Assembly (NCBI GenBank): GCA_027081505.1 | Contig: JALWKK010000059.1 | Span: 1-49,754 of the forward strand | From: Flavobacteriaceae bacterium | GTDB lineage: Bacteria > Bacteroidota > Bacteroidia > Flavobacteriales > Flavobacteriaceae | Direction: 5' to 3' | DNA: 49,754 bases | In this document: in pieces, positions 28,901 to 35,740 of the stretch | How positions within the stretch are numbered: the first letter of the stretch is position 1 | Layout of the letters: the number at the start of each line of letters is the position of its first letter | The notes under the pieces: model-generated | What the model saw: only the letters and a program-made list of their open reading frames with translations | What the model was told of the DNA's origin: nothing | Databases searched by the model: none | Position numbers and translations under genes: made by a program

Positions 28901-31900
28901 ACCTTGAAACCCACGATGCAAACGGTAATGTAGTAACGGTAGGAGCTGCAAACAGTATGGGTAACGGTATTGCTAATGATAACTATGTGTTTACTAACAG
29001 AATTGATACGGTTACAAACTTAAATGTGAGTAATCAAACTATCGCTGATTTAACAGGTATTGAAGATTTTACGGCATTACAACTGTTAAATTGTGGAAAC
29101 AATAGTTTAACATCTTTAGATGTAACACAAAATACGGCTTTAACTGATTTAGATTGTAGTGGCAATAGTTTAACTTCTTTAGATGTAACGCAGAATACGG
29201 CATTAATAAGTCTTTTGTGTCAAACGAATCAATTAACCAGCTTAGATGTAACTCAAAACATATCATTAACAGGACTTTGGTGTTATGGTAATCAGTTAAC
29301 ATCCTTGGACGTATCACAAAATACAGTATTAACACTTTTGAATACCTCAGGAAATCAAATCAGCTATTTAGATTTAAGTACAAATGTTAATTTGATAGAT
29401 TTGTTTTGTAGTAATAATCAATTAACCGGTTTATCGGTTTATTACAATAATAATTTACAAATATTAGATTGTGATAATAATCAAATAAGTAATTTAATTT
29501 TACCAAACCAATCTACTAGTTTACAAAAATTAATTTGTGATAATAACAATATACCATCAATAGATGTAAGTGGGTATTCTAATTTAACTCAAATTATATG
29601 TAACAATAATTCGCTTACCCAACTAAATGTTAAAAACGGCAATAACACCAATATTATTAATGCGGATTTTAACGCAACCAACAATCCAAATCTTACTTGT
29701 ATCCAAGTAGATGATGCGGCGTGGAGTTTGGCAAACTGGAGCAACATCGATGCCGGAGCCGGTTTTAGTGCCAACTGCGGGTATAACGACACGTTTGTTC
29801 CGGATGATAATTTTGAAAACTACTTAGAAACCCACGATGCCAACGGTAATGTAGTACCATTGGGCGATCCAAACAGTATGGGTAACGGTGTTGCAAACGA
29901 TAACTTTGTAACTACTGCAAAAATAAATACCGTTACACAGTTGGATATTTCCAACCTATCCATAAGCGATGTAACCGGAATTCAAGATTTTACGACACTT
30001 ACCAACTTAAATTGTGCCAATAACAGTATTTCGGTATTGGATTTAGGACAAAACACCTCCTTAGCATTTTTAGATTGTAGCAATAACAACATTCCTTCTT
30101 TAAATTTATTGGGTAACATCTCACTGCAAGCCGTTACTTGTAATAACAATAATATGGAGGATTTAAACATTGCTCCCAACAGTTTAGCATATTTATACTG
30201 CCAAAATAATAGTTTACAGCAGTTGGATTTAAGCCAAATGTACAACCTGATTGAAGTGGTTTGTAATAACAATCAAATAAGCAATTTAGATGTAATGAAT
30301 AGCGGTGCCAATCTGTCGGTTTTACTGTGTAATGATAACCAACTTACCGGAATTAACACCGATGCTAATGTTAATTTGATAAAATTGTATTGTCAAAACA
30401 ATGCCATTACTTCATTAAATTTAACGACCAACACCACACTCGAAGAATTGGATTGTAGCGACAATAATCTTACAACGCTTGATGTAACCCAAAACACACA
30501 ATTAGGATTACTGTATTGTTCAGCCAATTCCTTAACAGCATTAAACGTTACCCAAAATACCAATTTAACAGAGTTAAAATGTAATGTGAACCAATTAAGT
30601 TCCTTAGATGTGTCTCAGAATACACAAATAGGTGCATTGGATTGTACAGGAAACCAAATTACTCAATTAGATACATCTAACTTACCGTTATTAACCCAAT
30701 TGTATTGTGGTTCTAACCAATTAACATCGATTGATGTATCGGCAAATACCAATTTAATAATGCTATGGATTGATGGAAACCAAATCGAAACATTAGACCT
30801 AAGCAATAATGCATACTTTAATTCTTTGTTAGCTTTTGATAACCCGAATCTGTACCAACTGGATATAAAAAACGGAAATAACAGTAACCAATCGGGAAGT
30901 AATTTTAACATAAGTAACTGTCCGTTATTAACCTGCGTTCAAGTAGATGATGTGGCTTATAGCGATGCCAACTGGACTAATAAAGATCCACAAACCTATT
31001 ACAACACCAATTGTCCCATAGTAACCATATGGTCGGGAAGTGCTTGGTCTAACGGCACGCCTACCATCGCAACCAATGCAATAATAAGAGGAGACTATAA
31101 TACGGCAAGCAATTCCTATATAGATGCCGGCAATTTGGTAATTGAAAACGGCGTTTCGCTAACTGTACTGTCCGGATATTCGGTTTTTGTTTATGGTGAT
31201 ATTACTGTACATGGAAGTCTTCATATAAATCCGGAAGCAATAGTGGTACAAGAACTAAATACAGCAAAAACATATAACAACGGAACCATTAACGTAAATA
31301 TTCAAACACCCAACCTCGCTTCCCGAGACTTTATGATACTTGGTAGCCCGATGACCGCCGAAACACGTAACGGAGTATTTAACAGTGCTTTCTTGGTGCT
31401 TAATCATACTACGGCAAACTTTGTACCCAACCCCGATGTTGCCGCCGCTTTCCCGGCAGCCGAAAACTTTGCCGACGATAACTACGACAACTGGAATCCT
31501 TACAACGGAATCATAAACCCCGGCGAAGGGTACATCGTACGTCCGCAAGCCGGCTACGGACAACCCGGAGGTGTGTTTAGTATGACCTACCAACAAGGTA
31601 CGCTAAACAACGGATTTGTTAATTTTAACGTGGTGTTTAACAACAATAAAAATGACAGTCCCAATGTATTGGCAAACCCTTATGCCAGTGCTATTTATGC
31701 CGATGACTTTATCAATGCCAACAGTATGATAGACGAGGTATATTTCTGGGAACACCTTACACCGCCCAGCTCATCACTTCCCGGTGCCGGATCAATGAAC
31801 TTCTCTATGGAAGACATCTCGATGTACAATCTGCTTGGCGGAATACCCGCAGCCAGCGACCCCGGAACCTCAACCACACCCAACGGATACATATCGACAG

Positions 31901-32682
31901 GGCAAGGTTTCGGCATTAAAGCTACCGCTTCCGGTGTTGCATTTTTTGAAAATAATATGAGAAGACTCAGCGGAAACAACACACTTAGAAATCCGGTAGA
32001 CAAAGATAGAATTTGGTTAAGGGTTAGCAATAGTCAATACGAAATGCAAAACACCACCTTAGTTGGGTTTACCGATGCTTCTACTCAAGGGTTCGATAAC
32101 GGTTACGACTCGCGCCGTTTGGCAACCGTAGTATCGTTGTATTCGCACCTTCCCGGCGGAGATATGGAACTCGATATTCAAGCAAGAGAAGCCTTTAACG
32201 AAGATATCGAAATACCAATGGGCTTTTCGACCCTGATAGATGCCGATACCGAATACAAAATAAGCATTGCCGATGTACAAGGAGCAAACCTTGAACAAGC
32301 GGAGGTATATCTTGTTGATACTTTAACAGGAATGGTAACAAACTTAAACGAGGGCAGTTATAGTTTTACTTCCGGTAAGGAAACCTACAACAACCGGTTT
32401 ATCTTACTTTTTAAAAATCCCGAACTAAGTGTTCAAGATTACGCACTTGTAAATGTGATGGTGTATCCTAATCCAACAAGCGGAATTGTTACAATAGTAT
32501 CACCCGATAACCAAATACAACAACTTCACTTGTTCGACCTGCAAGGAAGACAAATACGAAGTAAAAAAGCCGGTGGTGCGCAACAGTTTCAGCTCGACCT
32601 GTCGCAATTGGATAATGCCGTTTACCTTTTAGAAATAATCACCTCCAAAGGAAAAACAGTACAACGAATTATTAAAAATTAG
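25993..32682 (+). CDS. Giant leucine-rich-repeat surface protein with T9SS sorting domain
   Basis: 2229 residues. Signal peptide ending ALVAQ. Five cassettes begin at about residues 21, 486, 692, 960 and 1267, each with a cap (VPDDNFExYLExHDANGN, then SMGNGI and ISDLTGIEDF), a run of 21-22-residue LRRs (LxxLxCxxNxLxxLDVSxN), and a closing cap (NPNLTCIEVDDAAYSxANW). Cassette 2 has a divergent opening cap. LRRs stop near 1673; a non-LRR beta-rich region follows (about 1673-2150), then a type A T9SS sorting domain (from VYPNPTSG at 2157 to the C-terminus). It is therefore exported by the type IX system and attached to the surface; LRR proteins of this kind usually bind proteins or glycans. The promoter shares the ATGGCAAA repeats with two other genes. 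Confidence 0.92.
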   Translation: MKNLVLLFTFLSTFALVAQTTYVPDDNFEDYLEIHDANGNAVPLGDPNSMGNGIANDNYVFTNRINTVTELDVRSLSISDLTGIEDFAALQILNCNNNNLSSLDVSQHTLLMILYCAGNNLSSLDVQANSFLSDLYCRDNTNLTTITFNVTTHLKELDFTNTGIASMNLSGFTALEVLNCGSTTNTVSSLSSLTLTNTPQLNTLNVLNTKITSLDISNHSNFLEFHINKNSLLTQLNLSNIVHTSPTNAFSAVAEVDNNSVLNSVNLNNANIKYLYITNNSSLTSLNLSNTVIQDTFRCGNNNLNSLQVNHLTNLVELQCQGNNLSTLQVSNLTNLTNLRCSYNNLSTLQVANLTNLNYLNCNNNNISNLYLSTNTNLTELYCNNNNLSNLDLTSISSLVELDCSHNQLTSLDVSKNTNLQLVDTFNNNLKALNLKNGNNSSLYNISAVNNPDLFCINVDNVAYANANTSWLKDITASYSTDCYVYVPDDYFEQELINLGYDDVLNDYVARVFIENVTSLNLSNKNITDLTGIEGFTSLENLNASSNSLNVVNISQNTALVTLDVSNNGLVALDVSSNTNLTELRCQSNTNISSLDVSSNPNLTTLWCYGNKIEQLNLNNNTGLTDIRCHSNLLNRMTIKNQNNSAITTFSAHTNPNLTCIEVDDPVLLTTNFSGNIDAQTSFSLNCYYDDTYIPDAVFEAYLETHDANGNIVAVGSSNSMGNGISGDNYVTTAKINTVTNLNVSNLGISDLTGIEDFTALTHLNSGDNSLSSININTNTNLIVLQLYNNNLTSIDVSALTSLEEIYVNNNSLTALDVTANSNIKKIYCYNNQITGEQLKFPTLSNILTHLLCQNNQITKLNLSYGSGALFSLSVLDCSNNSLSELYLSNYLITSLNCSNNNLSILNLKNTNNTNVTYFNSLNNPNLTCIEVDDAAYSTANWTNKDVTTSFNNDCHYDETYVPDDNFENYLETHDANGNVVTVGAANSMGNGIANDNYVFTNRIDTVTNLNVSNQTIADLTGIEDFTALQLLNCGNNSLTSLDVTQNTALTDLDCSGNSLTSLDVTQNTALISLLCQTNQLTSLDVTQNISLTGLWCYGNQLTSLDVSQNTVLTLLNTSGNQISYLDLSTNVNLIDLFCSNNQLTGLSVYYNNNLQILDCDNNQISNLILPNQSTSLQKLICDNNNIPSIDVSGYSNLTQIICNNNSLTQLNVKNGNNTNIINADFNATNNPNLTCIQVDDAAWSLANWSNIDAGAGFSANCGYNDTFVPDDNFENYLETHDANGNVVPLGDPNSMGNGVANDNFVTTAKINTVTQLDISNLSISDVTGIQDFTTLTNLNCANNSISVLDLGQNTSLAFLDCSNNNIPSLNLLGNISLQAVTCNNNNMEDLNIAPNSLAYLYCQNNSLQQLDLSQMYNLIEVVCNNNQISNLDVMNSGANLSVLLCNDNQLTGINTDANVNLIKLYCQNNAITSLNLTTNTTLEELDCSDNNLTTLDVTQNTQLGLLYCSANSLTALNVTQNTNLTELKCNVNQLSSLDVSQNTQIGALDCTGNQITQLDTSNLPLLTQLYCGSNQLTSIDVSANTNLIMLWIDGNQIETLDLSNNAYFNSLLAFDNPNLYQLDIKNGNNSNQSGSNFNISNCPLLTCVQVDDVAYSDANWTNKDPQTYYNTNCPIVTIWSGSAWSNGTPTIATNAIIRGDYNTASNSYIDAGNLVIENGVSLTVLSGYSVFVYGDITVHGSLHINPEAIVVQELNTAKTYNNGTINVNIQTPNLASRDFMILGSPMTAETRNGVFNSAFLVLNHTTANFVPNPDVAAAFPAAENFADDNYDNWNPYNGIINPGEGYIVRPQAGYGQPGGVFSMTYQQGTLNNGFVNFNVVFNNNKNDSPNVLANPYASAIYADDFINANSMIDEVYFWEHLTPPSSSLPGAGSMNFSMEDISMYNLLGGIPAASDPGTSTTPNGYISTGQGFGIKATASGVAFFENNMRRLSGNNTLRNPVDKDRIWLRVSNSQYEMQNTTLVGFTDASTQGFDNGYDSRRLATVVSLYSHLPGGDMELDIQAREAFNEDIEIPMGFSTLIDADTEYKISIADVQGANLEQAEVYLVDTLTGMVTNLNEGSYSFTSGKETYNNRFILLFKNPELSVQDYALVNVMVYPNPTSGIVTIVSPDNQIQQLHLFDLQGRQIRSKKAGGAQQFQLDLSQLDNAVYLLEIITSKGKTVQRIIKN

Positions 32683-32687
32683 AACGT

Positions 32688-32795
32688 ATGAGAACACTAA
32701 ATATCATTCTGTTATTCATTATAAAAACGGTGATTCTCTTTTTCTTTTTCCCTTATAAAGAACAAAAAGAAACAAACAAAGAGTTTTTTGATTAA
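32688..32795 (+). CDS. Possible 35-residue small membrane protein
   Basis: ATG 5 nt after the LRR stop codon opens a 35-codon frame (MRTLNIILLFIIKTVILFFF...) ending TAA at 32793-32795. It would be one hydrophobic helix of about 18 residues with a charged tail (PYKEQKETNKEFFD). It ends 12 bp before the terminator, so it lies inside the LRR transcript. No family recognised; such frames can arise by chance in AT-rich DNA. Confidence 0.4.
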   Translation: MRTLNIILLFIIKTVILFFFFPYKEQKETNKEFFD

Positions 32796-32807
32796 TTCTG
32801 TTTTATG

Positions 32808-32840
32808 CCTCCTTTTTAAATCGAAAAGGAGGTTTTTTTT
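32808..32840 (+). terminator. Intrinsic terminator after the LRR gene
   Basis: CCTCCTTTT (32808-32816) pairs with AAAAGGAGG (32824-32832), followed by eight T residues (32833-32840). It ends only 3 bp before the next activator site. Confidence 0.93.
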
Positions 32841-32843
32841 GAA

Positions 32844-32910
32844 ATGGCAAAAACGAGCCACAATATGGCAAATTTGCGCCTATAATTTTCCTACACGCAA
32901 ATTACCTTTG
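32844..32910 (+). promoter_or_regulatory. Activator-type promoter, copy 3
   Basis: ATGGCAAA at 32844 and at 32865 (21 bp apart) with GCCACAAT between, and TACCTTTG starting at 32903, exactly 38 bp after the second repeat. No -33 TTG. The following gene starts 24 bp after the -7 box. Confidence 0.78.
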
Positions 32911-32934
32911 GTTCAAATTTAAAAACATAGCGTC

Positions 32935-33843
32935 ATGAAATTAAAAATTAGTTTACTTTTCCTTATATTATTCGGGCAGTTATATGCACAGGTTGGTATT
33001 GGTACAACAAACCCAAATGCTACATTAGAAATTAATGCTACAAACCCAAATTCACCACAGCCTAATGATGGAATTTTAATACCCAGAGTAAATAATTTTC
33101 CGGCTACCAATCCAGGAGCAGGTCAGCACGCAATGATGATTTATTTAGTTAATCCTCAAGGTTCATACTCTGAGGGGTTTTATTATTGGGATGCTAATTA
33201 TCAAGAGTGGATTCCTGTGAGTATAGATAATGATACAACTAATGAAATACAAGACCTTCAATTAATCGATTCAAATTTAGGATTAAGTGGTAGCAACCAA
33301 ACTGTAAATATGAGAAGTTATATGGATTTAAAATTCCCTGACGGATTTGCAAATATCATACCTGTTGAAAATGCTACTACCTATACCGTTCCACAAGGTA
33401 AAAATTTGTATATAACTTCTGGTTCAAATGTAACATTTGCCTTAGTCATAAATAATTCGATTAATAGTTTATATCACACTGAATCTGAATTTGCTAACAC
33501 TAATTTACTTCCTAGTCCCATCATAGTAAAATCCGGTGATACAGCAAGTACAGGTGGTTCTGCAAATTTTAATGGTTTTATAGTTGATGCAACTGTTACA
33601 CCGGTACATATATACGAAGGAAATATCTATACAGTTCCTGTAAATAAAATATTAGTAATTATAGGAGCACACAAGCATTCAGCAACTATCGGTTATTTAA
33701 AAAAAATACTTGCAAATAATTATCAGCAGGAAGTTTATTCTAAAAAATATTTACAGGAATTTAATAACCCCATTTTTTTTGATGCCGGTTCTAAGTTAAT
33801 AACCACTGGTTTAAGAATTTGGGGATACCTTATGGATAAATAG
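32935..33843 (+). CDS. Secreted protein sharing the tail-fibre N-terminal domain
   Basis: 302 residues, signal peptide ending QLYAQ. The N-terminal domain (about 20-105) matches the protein at 23914 (VGIGTTNPNATLEI, DGILIPRVNNFP, GFYYWDANYQEWIPV). The remainder (about 105-302) has no YadA-like repeats and no S74 domain; it contains two similar short segments, TYTVPQGKNLYITSG and IYTVPVNKILVIIGAHK, suggesting a duplicated small beta domain. I do not recognise its family. It has its own copy of the ATGGCAAA promoter. A decayed S74 C-terminus lies about 100 bp downstream, so the gene may be the front half of a formerly longer fibre protein with a replaced or truncated back half. Confidence 0.75.
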   Translation: MKLKISLLFLILFGQLYAQVGIGTTNPNATLEINATNPNSPQPNDGILIPRVNNFPATNPGAGQHAMMIYLVNPQGSYSEGFYYWDANYQEWIPVSIDNDTTNEIQDLQLIDSNLGLSGSNQTVNMRSYMDLKFPDGFANIIPVENATTYTVPQGKNLYITSGSNVTFALVINNSINSLYHTESEFANTNLLPSPIIVKSGDTASTGGSANFNGFIVDATVTPVHIYEGNIYTVPVNKILVIIGAHKHSATIGYLKKILANNYQQEVYSKKYLQEFNNPIFFDAGSKLITTGLRIWGYLMDK

Positions 33844-33945
33844 AAATACTTCTAATAAGCTCGATTATTTAACTTTTATTTGAATAGCTTTTACTGTATA
33901 CCCTTAAGTTTTGACAGTCAATTCGTATATAGAAAAGAAAATTAA

Positions 33946-34119
33946 TTTTATTACTACGTACGGTATGCCGAGTTTGTACCACCCTTGGTAAAAGCCGTAC
34001 AAGAACAACAAGAAATGTTAAACAATATAGAAAAGGATATAAGTTACCTAACAGAAAACACCAATAAAATAAACTTACTGAAACAAAAGTTGCAAAACTT
34101 AGAAAAAAGAAACAAATAG
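33946..34119 (+). pseudogene. Remnant of an S74-domain C-terminus
   Basis: An open stretch without a start codon, bounded upstream by an in-frame TAA (33943-33945), reads YYVRYAEFVPPLVKAVQEQQ and continues as a coiled coil to TAG at 34117-34119. It corresponds to the last 60 or so residues of the tail-fibre-like protein at 23914 (LRYAEFVVPIVKAMQEQQ). The rest of the S74 domain, including SDxRxK, is missing. It is a decayed gene end. Confidence 0.85.
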
Positions 34120-34171
34120 GGCTAACACTTTTTTAATGACGCTAATTGTTGTTAGCAAGTTTCTTTTATAC

Positions 34172-34206
34172 CCCGACAGAGTCATAATCTTTGTCGGGTT
34201 TTTTTA
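34172..34206 (+). terminator. Intrinsic terminator after the S74 remnant
   Basis: CCCGACA (34172-34178) pairs with TGTCGGG (34192-34198), followed by a run of T (34199-34206). Just upstream GCTAACA (34121-34127) / TGTTAGC (34150-34156) is a second inverted repeat. Confidence 0.9.
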
Positions 34207-34216
34207 TTTATAATGG

Positions 34217-34248
34217 TTGTACTATGTAAATGTGATTTTATATTTTTG
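34217..34248 (+). promoter_or_regulatory. Promoter of pcm
   Basis: TTG (34217-34219), 21-bp spacer, TATTTTTG (34241-34248). The predicted transcript starts about 11 nt before the TTG codon at 34266, which supports that start over the ATG at 34293. Confidence 0.65.
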
Positions 34249-34265
34249 AAGAAATTTAAACAACT

Positions 34266-34910
34266 TTGAAAGATACACCCAAACACCAAGGAATGAGAAA
34301 AAAACTGGTAGAAACCCTTATTAAAAAAGGTATTCAAGATGCTCGTGTGTTGGATGCAATAAATAAGATTCCGAGACACTTGTTCATGGATTCGGGTTTT
34401 GTTGACCATGCTTATGTAGATAAGGCGTTTCCTATTGCTGCAGACCAAACTATTTCACAACCCTATACCGTTGCCCGTCAAACCGAACTCTTGGAGGTAA
34501 AAAAAGGCGATAAAATTTTAGAAATAGGCACCGGAAGCGGTTATCAAACGGCTGTATTACTTGAAATGGGAGCACTGGTTTATACCATAGAAAGGCAAAA
34601 CGAATTGTTTAAAAAAACCAAACTGTTTTTACCAAAATTAGGATACAGACCTAAAAAAATTGTATTTGGCGATGGCTATAAAGGCTTACCCGAAAATGCT
34701 CCCTTTAACGGAATTATAGTTACTGCCGGTGCTCCTTTTGTGCCAAAACCCTTACTGGCACAATTAAAAATAGGAGGGAAGTTGGTGATTCCGGTTGGTG
34801 ATGGAGAGGTGCAAATAATGACCGTTTTTACAAGAACCGAAACCAATAAATTTAAAAAAGAAGAATATGGTAATTACCGTTTTGTGCCACTATTAAGTGA
34901 TAAAAATTAA
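34266..34910 (+). CDS. pcm: Protein-L-isoaspartate O-methyltransferase
   Basis: 214 residues. SAM-dependent enzyme that methylates isoaspartyl residues to start repair of aged proteins in the cytoplasm. Motif I is LEIGTGSGYQTAVL; other family segments are IPRHLFM, QTISQPYTVARQTELL, GDGYKGLPENAPFNGIIVTAGAP and GGKLVIPVGD. The start codon is TTG: the residues before the first ATG (KDTPKHQG) are conserved in flavobacterial Pcm, and the promoter position agrees. A copy of the dispersed repeat lies between it and the convergent alpha/beta hydrolase. Confidence 0.95.
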   Translation: MKDTPKHQGMRKKLVETLIKKGIQDARVLDAINKIPRHLFMDSGFVDHAYVDKAFPIAADQTISQPYTVARQTELLEVKKGDKILEIGTGSGYQTAVLLEMGALVYTIERQNELFKKTKLFLPKLGYRPKKIVFGDGYKGLPENAPFNGIIVTAGAPFVPKPLLAQLKIGGKLVIPVGDGEVQIMTVFTRTETNKFKKEEYGNYRFVPLLSDKN

Positions 34911-34915
34911 TTGTA

Positions 34916-35038
34916 CCTATTCTTAATATAAAATAGTCCAAAACTATTTTATATTTTAGATGGTTAATGCCGTTACAGAATGAAAATAGTTCAATGAGAG
35001 AACTTGAAATTGAACTATATTGAATTCGTATTCGGTAT
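34916..35038. repeat. Dispersed structured repeat, full copy C
   Basis: About 123 bp. Stem-loop 1: ATATAAAATAGT (34926-34937) / ACTATTTTATAT (34943-34954), perfect 12 bp with loop CCAAA. Stem-loop 2: ATAGTTCAAT (34986-34995) / ATTGAACTAT (35009-35018), perfect 10 bp. The ends TACC (34914-34917) and GGTA (35034-35037) are inverted. The right edge coincides with the stop codon of the minus-strand hydrolase. Confidence 0.85.
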
Positions 35039-35679
35039 TATTTAGAAATTGACAAAAGAAACTCTTTGTTTACTTCATGAGTTCCATTAAAAACCTGAAT
35101 CTGTAATTTATCACCAAAAAGTTTATTACCAATTAAAGTTTGTTCGGTAATTCGAGCTTCGGTAATGTACTGGTCTTTATTTCCGTAGAGATAAGTAACT
35201 TTTGAAGTAGCAGGCAAAAACTCAAAATCTTCGGGTTTTAACTCTGTTGGAATTCCACCCGAATGTAATATAAGATGATTGCATTTAATTTTTTTATTTG
35301 CAACCCAACGAGCTGCAATAGATACCCCTTGCGAATATCCTAAAACCAGTAAATTTCCCTTAAAATTTTTTACTTCAAAATTGTAAACAGCATCGATGTA
35401 ATTTAAAATGTTTTGGGTTTCAATTATTGTGTTTTCACGTGTTAACCAAGATGCACCAACGTGCTTAAATTTATCATCTTGATAATATTTTGAAGGAGCC
35501 TGAGGGGCGATAATATAGTTTTCTTCTGTATTTAAATGTGAGAAATACTTAATAAAATACCTGCTTAAATATCCCAATCCGTGAAAGACAATCCAAACAT
35601 TTTTTGTTTTGGAAGTGTATGTATTTAATGTAGAAAAAGTATTTGTTGTTTGGTAGCTAATTTTTTTTTCTTTAAACAT
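35038..35679 (-). CDS. Alpha/beta hydrolase, carboxylesterase/phospholipase-like
   Basis: 213 residues, no signal peptide, so cytoplasmic. The nucleophile elbow is GYSQG with Ser116; the oxyanion segment is FHGLG (33-36); the likely catalytic His lies in NGTHEV near the C-terminus; YGNKDQYI supplies the probable Asp. The layout matches the small dimeric carboxylesterase / lysophospholipase group (GYSQG is their typical motif). Substrate unknown. Its stop codon falls on the edge of the dispersed repeat, so the last codons may have been set by insertion there. It is divergent from the menI-like gene with overlapping promoters. Confidence 0.83.
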   Translation of the reverse strand: MFKEKKISYQTTNTFSTLNTYTSKTKNVWIVFHGLGYLSRYFIKYFSHLNTEENYIIAPQAPSKYYQDDKFKHVGASWLTRENTIIETQNILNYIDAVYNFEVKNFKGNLLVLGYSQGVSIAARWVANKKIKCNHLILHSGGIPTELKPEDFEFLPATSKVTYLYGNKDQYITEARITEQTLIGNKLFGDKLQIQVFNGTHEVNKEFLLSISK

Positions 35680-35708
35680 AAAAATAGATTTGCTTTTTTA
35701 TACTTTTA

Positions 35709-35740
35709 CAAAAGTAAACCATTATTATGAAGCCTACCAA
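35709..35740 (-). promoter_or_regulatory. Promoter of the alpha/beta hydrolase
   Basis: On the minus strand TTG (35740-35738), 21-bp spacer, TACTTTTG (35716-35709). The -7 box is half of a 16-bp palindrome, TACTTTTACAAAAGTA (35701-35716), whose other half (TACTTTTA) could be a weaker -7 box for the menI-like gene. Confidence 0.6.

Noticed and set aside
23914-34119. Prophage or phage-tail island
   Set aside because: Only fibre-like domains are phage-like; no capsid, terminase, integrase, baseplate or lysis genes, and the genes carry Sec signal peptides.
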